From: Pseudomonas sp. RIT-PI-S
GTDB lineage: Bacteria > Pseudomonadota > Gammaproteobacteria > Pseudomonadales > Pseudomonadaceae
Assembly (NCBI RefSeq): GCF_025642975.1
Contig: NZ_JANZKJ010000016.1
Location: forward strand, 1 to 64,000
Direction: 5' to 3'
DNA length: 64,000 nt
Shown: positions 57,196-64,000 of the stretch, one piece after another
How positions within the stretch are numbered: position 1 is the stretch's first letter
Layout of the letters: each line of letters starts with the position of its first letter
Notes under the pieces: model-generated
Seen by the model: only the letters and a program-made list of their open reading frames with translations
What the model was told of the DNA's origin: nothing
Databases searched by the model: none
Made by a program: the position numbers and the translations under genes

Positions 57196-57355
57196 ATGGT
57201 TTTTTCACACCCTGAACCAGCCGGAGCACCCGGCAAACCAGGTGCTTGAAATTCCTGTATCCCAAACACGCCAACGCGGGGACCAAGGCCCCCGCGCGGC
57301 GACATGCTACCAGTCACCACGCTCTCGCAGGAAACCGGCCGATCACAAGCAGTAG

Positions 57356-59272
<1,917 letters not shown>

Positions 59273-59354
59273 GTATGAAACTCTCCCGAAACTTTGAATT
59301 AGGTTGCCGCGCCAGTGGTGGCTGTACGCGGTAGCACTCGAACGCTTGACGACT

Positions 59355-59382
59355 AAATGGGGGCCGTTTTAAAGATTTCAAG
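59355..59382 (-). promoter_or_regulatory. Sigma-32 heat-shock promoter of dnaK
   Basis: On the minus strand CTTGAAA (59376-59382) and CCCCATTT (59355-59362) are separated by 13 bases, a near-perfect match to the RpoH consensus. The -35 box overlaps the stop codon of grpE. It gives dnaK its own heat-inducible start in addition to read-through from grpE. Confidence 0.9.
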
Positions 59383-59944
59383 CCTTTTCATTGATCGAAG
59401 GTGACGCCGCCGCGGCAGGCTTGCTGACCACCACCATGGCGGGGCGCAACAGCCGGCCGTTGAGCTGGTAACCCTTCTGGAACACCTTGAGCACGGTGTT
59501 GGGCTCCACCTCGTTGCTTTCCTGCATCGCCATTGCCTGATGATGTTCGGCGTTGAACGGCTCACCATGCGGGTCGACCGGCTCGGCGCCGTAGCGCTTG
59601 AGGGTGTCGGCGAACATCTTCAGCGTCAGCTGCATGCCTTCGCGCATCGGGCGCATGGCTTCGTCATCCGAACTGGACAGCTCCAGGCCACGCTCGAGAC
59701 TGTCGACGATCGGCAGCAGATCATTGGTGAATTTCTCCAGCGCGAACTTGTGAGCCTTCTCTACGTCTTGCTCGGCGCGGCGGCGAATGTTCTGCAGGTC
59801 GGCGGCCACCCGCAGGGATTGATCCTTGGCTGCGGCCAACTGCTCTTCGAGGGCTTGCACTTGGGCGGCAAGGTCATCGCCGGTGGCTTCTGGCGCCGGG
59901 GTCGCGTCCGGGTTCTGTTCGTCCAGAGTCTTTTCTTCAGCCAT
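59378..59944 (-). CDS. grpE: Nucleotide exchange factor GrpE
   Basis: Promotes ADP release from DnaK. 188 residues: acidic disordered N-terminus (about 1-25), long dimerising helix (QVQALEEQLAAAKDQSLRVAADLQN), and C-terminal beta domain with the family pattern near AMAMQESNEVEPNTVLKVFQKGYQLNGRLLRPAMVVVSK. The ATG at 59944 has AAGGAG just upstream. First gene of grpE-dnaK-dnaJ and preceded by a sigma-32 promoter. Confidence 0.96.
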   Translation of the reverse strand: MAEEKTLDEQNPDATPAPEATGDDLAAQVQALEEQLAAAKDQSLRVAADLQNIRRRAEQDVEKAHKFALEKFTNDLLPIVDSLERGLELSSSDDEAMRPMREGMQLTLKMFADTLKRYGAEPVDPHGEPFNAEHHQAMAMQESNEVEPNTVLKVFQKGYQLNGRLLRPAMVVVSKPAAAASPSINEKA

Positions 59945-59997
59945 GGGGTTCTCCTTTGGATACGACGGCGAGTGATACCTCGCCCATGTTGCCCGCT

Positions 59998-60025
59998 ATA
60001 TGGGGCCGCCAGCGCCCGGTTCAAG
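59998..60025 (-). promoter_or_regulatory. Sigma-32 heat-shock promoter of grpE
   Basis: CTTGAAC (60019-60025) and CCCCATAT (59998-60005) on the minus strand with a 13-base spacer match the RpoH consensus almost perfectly. They lie 53 bases before the grpE start, in the divergent region shared with recN. Spacing equals that of the dnaK promoter. Confidence 0.9.
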
Positions 60026-60078
60026 GCATGGCCGCGAGCAAATTCTTCGCGACCTGCCCGAGCGGTCGACAGAGGGCA

Positions 60079-60115
60079 TTGTCAGGCGGCCGCAAAGCAC
60101 TGTATAAATAACCAG
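60079..60115 (+). promoter_or_regulatory. recN promoter overlapped by a LexA (SOS) box
   Basis: TTGTCA (60079-60084) and TATAAA (60103-60108) are 18 bases apart. A LexA-type sequence CTG-N10-CAG (60100-60115), with AT-rich interior, covers the -10. recN is a strongly LexA-regulated gene in E. coli, so DNA-damage induction is expected here. Confidence 0.8.
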
Positions 60116-60140
60116 ACCTTTCACTTCGGGGATCGTGACC

Positions 60141-61814
60141 ATGCTGGTGCACCTGTCCGTTCATAACTACGCCATCGTCGAACACCTGGACCTGGAACTG
60201 GAACGCGGCATGAGCGTGATCACCGGTGAAACAGGTGCGGGCAAGTCGATCATGCTCGACGCATTAGGGCTCGCACTGGGCGACCGCGCCGACAGCGGCG
60301 TGGTCCGGCCGGGGGCCGACAAGGCTGATATCCTGGCGACCTTCGACGTCAGCGAAATCCCCGACGCCCGCGCCTGGCTGGCCGAGCGAGACCTGGACAC
60401 CGATGCCCATTGCATCTTGCGCCGGGTGATCACCAGCGAGGGCCGGTCGCGTGCCTACATCAACGGCACCCCGAGCCCGCTCGGAGACCTGAAAGCACTG
60501 GGCGAGCTGCTCATCGACATCCATGGCCAGCACGAGCATCAGTCCCTGCTCAAGCCAGACACCCACCGCCGGCTGCTCGACGAATTCGCCGGCGCCAGCG
60601 ACCTTGCCCGCCAGGTCGGGCTCGCCGCGCAGCGGTGGCGGCAAACCCGCCAGGAAATCAATCGCCTGTCGAGCACCAGCGACGAGCAGCGGGCACGCCA
60701 TCAACTGCTCAGCTATCAGCTCGAAGAGCTGGAAAACCTCGCGCTGGGCGAAAACGAGCTGGACGAGCTGGAGCAAGCACAGAAGAACCTCGCCAACGCC
60801 GAAGGGCTGTTCGCAACCAGCCGCCAGGTCGTGGAGCAATGCGCGGACAGCGATTCGGGGAACATTCTCGATGCGCTGGGTGCCTGCCTCAATCGCCTTA
60901 CCGCCGTGACCAACCCGCCACGGGCATTGCAAGAGGCCGCCAACCTGCTCTCAAGTGCGCAGATTCAGGTAGAAGAGGCCGTGGGCGAACTTAACCGCTT
61001 CGTCGATAACTTCGAGGCGGACCCTGCCCGGCTGCAGCTGATAGAGGAACGCCTGGATACCATCTATACCCTGGCGCGCAAACATCGAGTGCAGCCTGCG
61101 GAGGTGGTCGCCCTTCATCAGAAGCTGTTCGATGAAGTGGAAAGCCTGGCGGCTTGCGACGAATCCATCGAACGCCTGGAGGGGGAGCTTGCGGCCTTCG
61201 CCCGTCATTACCAGGAAAAAGCAGGCGAGTTGAGCGCGCTACGCGGCGAAGCGGCGCAACGGCTGGCGTCAGCCGTGGAGGAAGAAATCCATCGGCTCGG
61301 CATGCCCGGGGGCCGGTTCCTCATTGAGCTCAAGCCCCACGACGGCAGCGACCTTCACCCCAATGGCCTGGAAGCCGTGGAATTGAAGGTTAGCGCCAAC
61401 CCGGGCCAGCCGATCAAGTCCTTGGCCAAGGTGGCCTCGGGAGGAGAGTTGTCTCGCATCAGCCTGGCGATCCAGGTGATCACCGCGCAAACGTCGCGCA
61501 CGCCGACCCTGGTGTTCGACGAAGTCGACGTCGGTATTGGCGGCCCCACCGCGGAAATCGTCGGCCAGCTGCTCCGCCGGCTAGGGGATCGCGGCCAAGT
61601 ATTGACCGTCACCCACCTGCCGCAGGTTGCCGCCCAAGGGCACCAGCACTTGTTCGTGCACAAGCTGCGGGGCAGCGACGAAACCCGTACAGCGGTACGC
61701 AGCCTGGCCAAGGCCGAGCGCATCGAGGAAGTCGCGCGGATGCTCGGTGGTGTCGACTTGACCAAGGAATCCTTGGCTCACGCCCGCAAGATGGTGGTCA
61801 GCGCCAAAGGGTAG
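60141..61814 (+). CDS. recN: DNA repair protein RecN
   Basis: SMC-like ATPase that assists recombinational repair of double-strand breaks by tethering DNA. 557 residues: Walker A GETGAGKS (near 29-36), a long coiled-coil centre (about 150-350), signature VASGGELSRI (near 430) and Walker B TLVFDEVDVGIGG (near 455). The ATG at 60141 (MLVHLSVHNYA) has GGGGAT upstream at 9 bases; the GTG at 60135 is closer to it. Divergent from grpE and controlled by an SOS box. Confidence 0.96.
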   Translation: MLVHLSVHNYAIVEHLDLELERGMSVITGETGAGKSIMLDALGLALGDRADSGVVRPGADKADILATFDVSEIPDARAWLAERDLDTDAHCILRRVITSEGRSRAYINGTPSPLGDLKALGELLIDIHGQHEHQSLLKPDTHRRLLDEFAGASDLARQVGLAAQRWRQTRQEINRLSSTSDEQRARHQLLSYQLEELENLALGENELDELEQAQKNLANAEGLFATSRQVVEQCADSDSGNILDALGACLNRLTAVTNPPRALQEAANLLSSAQIQVEEAVGELNRFVDNFEADPARLQLIEERLDTIYTLARKHRVQPAEVVALHQKLFDEVESLAACDESIERLEGELAAFARHYQEKAGELSALRGEAAQRLASAVEEEIHRLGMPGGRFLIELKPHDGSDLHPNGLEAVELKVSANPGQPIKSLAKVASGGELSRISLAIQVITAQTSRTPTLVFDEVDVGIGGPTAEIVGQLLRRLGDRGQVLTVTHLPQVAAQGHQHLFVHKLRGSDETRTAVRSLAKAERIEEVARMLGGVDLTKESLAHARKMVVSAKG

Positions 61815-61848
61815 GACCGGCAGGCGAATTCGACGCCTTCCAAATAAA

Positions 61849-61873
61849 AAACCCGCCTGGATGGCGGGTTTTG
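61849..61873. terminator. Bidirectional terminator between recN and fur
   Basis: AAACCCGCC (61849-61857), five-base loop, GGCGGGTTT (61863-61871) with four Ts on the plus side and at least six Ts on the minus side. It can end the convergent recN and fur transcripts. Confidence 0.92.
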
Positions 61874-61888
61874 CGTTTCAACGGCAGA

Positions 61889-62293
61889 TTACTTCGGCTT
61901 GCGCACGTACAACACCAAGTTGTGATCCACCAGCTCGAAACCATGCTCGGCAACGATCTCCTTCTGGCGCTTTTCGATTTCGCTATCGAAGAACTCGATC
62001 ACCTCGCCTGAGTCCACATCCACCATATGGTCATGATGGCCGCCATCGGCAAGTTCGAATACCGCGTGGCCGCCGTCGAAGTTGTGGCGAACCACAAGCC
62101 CGGCTGCTTCGAACTGGGTCAATACCCGATACACCGTTGCCAGCCCAACGTCTTCTCCCGCTTCCATGAGGGCCTTATAGACGTCCTCTGCACTCATATG
62201 GCGTTGTTCGGTCGAGTCAAGCATTTGCAGGATCTTGACCCTGGGAAGGGTCACTTTCAGTCCTGCTTTTCGTAATTCGTTGTTTTCAACCAT
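61889..62293 (-). CDS. fur: Ferric uptake regulator Fur
   Basis: Iron-dependent repressor. 134 residues: N-terminal winged helix (to about 82; LPRVKILQMLDSTEQRHMSAEDVYKAL, VGLATVYRVLTQFEAAGLV) and C-terminal metal and dimer domain with GGHHDHMVDVDSGEVIEF. The expected histidine/aspartate metal ligands are present; the extra C-terminal CxxC zinc cysteines of E. coli Fur are absent, as usual in Pseudomonas. I chose the ATG at 62293 (MVENNELRKAG); the long upstream frame lies in the bamE region. It should repress prrF at 13.6 kb. Divergent from bamE. Confidence 0.97.
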   Translation of the reverse strand: MVENNELRKAGLKVTLPRVKILQMLDSTEQRHMSAEDVYKALMEAGEDVGLATVYRVLTQFEAAGLVVRHNFDGGHAVFELADGGHHDHMVDVDSGEVIEFFDSEIEKRQKEIVAEHGFELVDHNLVLYVRKPK

Positions 62294-62390
62294 GGTCAGC
62301 TTTCTCGCCGATGCTGCTTCGCAGCTTGATTCAATGCGGGTATGATCGGGGCTTTGTTGACCCAGCCAAGATAGTGGAAGTCGCCCACCG

Positions 62391-62918
62391 ATGCAAAACA
62401 CCAAGCACTTGCTTACCAGCCTCACGTTCGTGGGCCTGCTCGCACTCGCCGGTTGTTCGTTCCCCGGGGTTTATAAGATCGACATCCAGCAGGGCAATGT
62501 CGTCACGCAGGACATGATAGACCAGTTGAGGCCTGGAATGACCCGCCGGCAAGTGCGGTTTATCATGGGCAACCCGATGTTGGTGGATACCTTCCATCCC
62601 AATCGTTGGGACTACCTCTACAGCATGCAGCAAGGTGGCGCTCGCCGGCAGCAGGAACGGGTGAGCGTGTTCTTCAATGAGCAGGATCAACTGGCTAGCC
62701 TGTCGGGCGACTTCATGCCTGGTGTGAGCCGCGACGATGCGATCCTCGGCAAGGACAACACCGCAACCCCGGCAGAGCAAAATGCTCCCGCGCAGCCGCA
62801 GCAGCCCGAAACGCCGGCCAAGCCCGGTTCGCTGCTTGACCAGATCCAACGTGACGTGGACCAGGCCAAGCCGCAGGCCGTTCCTAGCCCCGCCCCGATC
62901 GAATCATCCCCGCAGTAA
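62391..62918 (+). CDS. bamE: Outer membrane lipoprotein BamE (OmlA)
   Basis: Component of the BAM complex that assembles outer-membrane beta-barrels. 175 residues: signal peptide with lipobox LALAGC (Cys22), SmpA/OmlA domain (about 25-115; QGNVVTQDMIDQLRPGMTRRQVRFIMGNPML), then a Pro/Gln/Ala-rich tail that is longer than in E. coli. Start ATG 62391. A TATGAT -10 at 62341-62346 with a weak TTCGCA -35 (62318-62323) is a candidate promoter in the region shared with fur, where divergent transcription is typical in Pseudomonas. Confidence 0.95.
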   Translation: MQNTKHLLTSLTFVGLLALAGCSFPGVYKIDIQQGNVVTQDMIDQLRPGMTRRQVRFIMGNPMLVDTFHPNRWDYLYSMQQGGARRQQERVSVFFNEQDQLASLSGDFMPGVSRDDAILGKDNTATPAEQNAPAQPQQPETPAKPGSLLDQIQRDVDQAKPQAVPSPAPIESSPQ

Positions 62919-62934
62919 TCCCTCGCTTTTAGAA

Positions 62935-62969
62935 CTAGCGTTCGCCCTACTTGTAGGCGCGAGCGCTAG
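62935..62969. repeat. Imperfect inverted repeat after bamE
   Basis: CTAGCG...CCTAC (62935-62950) pairs with GTAGG...CGCTAG (62953-62969) over nearly the whole 16-17-base arms. There is no T-run after it in either direction. The 133-base gap between bamE and ratA also holds a smaller CCAGC/GCTGG hairpin (63005-63017). It may be a transcript-end stabiliser or a REP-like element; a single copy in this window cannot decide. Confidence 0.5.
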
Positions 62970-63051
62970 CTAGCACTCATCTAATTAAGGTCATACCCGG
63001 TTCACCAGCTTCGCTGGCTGCCACGGGCCCCTATAGAGGCCCTCAAGGATC

Positions 63052-63486
63052 TCAGCCGTTAAGCTGCTTGGCCCGCTGGCAGAACGCGTCCACCAGGGTA
63101 TTGGCCGCCTGGTTGAACAACGGCCCGAGGGTCGCGCGCACCAGTGGGCCATCGTAGTCGAAAGACAGGTCCAGGCTGATCTTGCAGGCTTTTTCGCCCA
63201 ATGGCTTGAACACCCAGATGCCATGCAACTGGGTGAATGGGCCTTCCTCGAGGTTCATCTCGATTCGCTCGCCAGGCACCAGGCTGTTGCGGGTAACCAG
63301 CCGCTGGCTTAGGCCGCCTTTCGCTACTTCGAGGCTTGCCCGCATGAAATCCGCGCCACTCTCGATAACCCGGGTGGAAGAACACCACGGCAGGAACTCT
63401 GGGTACCGGGCCACATCATTGACCAGATCGTAGAGCGCCTGGGCCGGGTACGGGAGCAGTGCGGAGCGTTGAATATGGGTAGTCAT
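63052..63486 (-). CDS. ratA: RatA family protein (START-like, ribosome association toxin/ubiquinone-binding)
   Basis: A 144-residue START/polyketide-cyclase-like protein. E. coli RatA was described as binding the 50S subunit and blocking 70S formation; related COQ10-like proteins bind ubiquinone, so its physiological role is debated. Family pattern seen: SALLPYPAQALYDLVNDVARYPEFLPWCSSTRV near the N-terminus, with a helix at the C-terminus (LVDAFCQRAKQL). I chose the ATG at 63486 (MTTHIQRSALLPY). In the pseudomonads I remember, rnfH follows ratA; here only 133 non-coding bases lie before bamE. Confidence 0.9.
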   Translation of the reverse strand: MTTHIQRSALLPYPAQALYDLVNDVARYPEFLPWCSSTRVIESGADFMRASLEVAKGGLSQRLVTRNSLVPGERIEMNLEEGPFTQLHGIWVFKPLGEKACKISLDLSFDYDGPLVRATLGPLFNQAANTLVDAFCQRAKQLNG

Positions 63487-63493
63487 GAACGCG

Positions 63494-64000
63494 TCACTTC
63501 CAAAGCTGAGCGGCAAATACGATGAGGATGCCGCACGGCGCCACATAGCGCATCAAAAAGAAGGTGAGTTCGAACAGCACCGGATTGCGGATCGCCAGCT
63601 CATCACGTACAGCCCCGCGCCCCATCACCCACCCGGCGAACAGTACGAAGCACAGCCCGCCCAGTGGCAGCATGATCCGTGAAGTGAAGAAATCGATCAC
63701 TCCGAAAAAGTCCAAGCCAGCCTGGGCGCCCCATTGATAGAGGTGGAAGCCCGCGGCATCGTTCACGAAAAATTTCGCTTCCTTCCAGATGTTGAAGGAG
63801 AACACCGTGCCCAGGCCGAACAGCCAGCAGGCGACGGCCAGCAGCGTGGCGACCCAGCCGCGGGAGAGCCCCTTGCGCTCCACCAGGTAGGCAACCATGG
63901 GCTCGAGCAGCGAGATCGCCGAACTCCAGGCGGCGACGCCCACCAGAATGAAGAACACCACGCCCATCAACTGGCCAAAGGGCACGCTGCCAAAGGCGAA
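63494..64000 (-). CDS. Sodium-dependent (NSS/SNF family) transporter, partial
   Basis: The C-terminal 168 residues of a sodium:neurotransmitter symporter family protein, with the start beyond the right edge of the window. Four to five membrane segments are visible, with the FFILVGVAAWSSAISLLEPMV stretch typical of the TM8-TM9 region in bacterial LeuT-like transporters, including the serines that bind sodium. The substrate (an amino acid is likely for the family) cannot be read from this part. It ends 8 bases before ratA starts, so the two are probably cotranscribed. Confidence 0.9.
   Translation of the reverse strand, partial: FAFGSVPFGQLMGVVFFILVGVAAWSSAISLLEPMVAYLVERKGLSRGWVATLLAVACWLFGLGTVFSFNIWKEAKFFVNDAAGFHLYQWGAQAGLDFFGVIDFFTSRIMLPLGGLCFVLFAGWVMGRGAVRDELAIRNPVLFELTFFLMRYVAPCGILIVFAAQLWK

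Overview
The window is a conserved chromosomal core block from a Pseudomonas species. Diagnostic features are the cbrA-cbrB-crcZ carbon catabolite locus, a PrrF-type iron-regulated small RNA beside a cyclic-nucleotide-binding protein gene, the msrPQ-pssA-ilvCHI block, and the long run from pnp to fur. Coding density is high, the DNA is GC-rich and gene order is close to what I remember for P. aeruginosa and P. putida. I see no insertion sequences, phage genes, CRISPR arrays, rRNA genes or origin. Several GTG starts and two TTG starts (ftsH, carA) are supported by good ribosome binding sites.

Layout. 1-6.1 kb, minus strand: msrPQ (periplasmic methionine sulfoxide repair), pssA (phosphatidylserine synthesis), ilvI-ilvH-ilvC (branched-chain amino acids). 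6.4-15.6 kb, mixed strands: small accessory proteins, mrcB (PBP1B), an APH/AAA bifunctional protein, a pentapeptide-repeat protein, a TfoX-like domain, a cAMP-type binding protein, the PrrF sRNA with its Fur box, sfsA and an aminotransferase. 15.9-33.5 kb, plus strand: dksA-gluQ, cbrX-cbrA-cbrB, crcZ, pcnB-folK, panB-panC, pgi, an MpaB-like protein, a thiolase and a large AsmA-like DUF748 protein. 33.5-48.7 kb, minus strand: a BON protein and the transcription/translation cluster, whose direction of transcription is folP-glmM-tpiA-secG-tRNA-Leu-tRNA-fMet-rimP-nusA-infB-rbfA-truB-rpsO-pnp with ftsH ahead of it. 48.9-64 kb: rlmE, yhbY, carA-carB-greA, dapB, grpE-dnaK-dnaJ with heat-shock promoters, recN with an SOS box, fur, bamE, ratA and the end of a sodium symporter gene cut by the window edge.

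How the parts work together. CbrA/CbrB with sigma-54 should drive crcZ, which titrates Hfq/Crc in catabolite repression. Fur (encoded at 62 kb) should repress the PrrF sRNA (13.6 kb). The heat-shock operon and the SOS-controlled recN are divergent neighbours. No new multi-gene system is evident. The items most worth a second look are regulatory: a hairpin that covers the msrP ribosome binding site, a possible attenuator with a 9-codon leader ORF before carA, a 15-bp palindrome in the panB upstream region, the absence of panD after panC, and an in-frame 12-bp tandem repeat at the start of the DUF748 gene.
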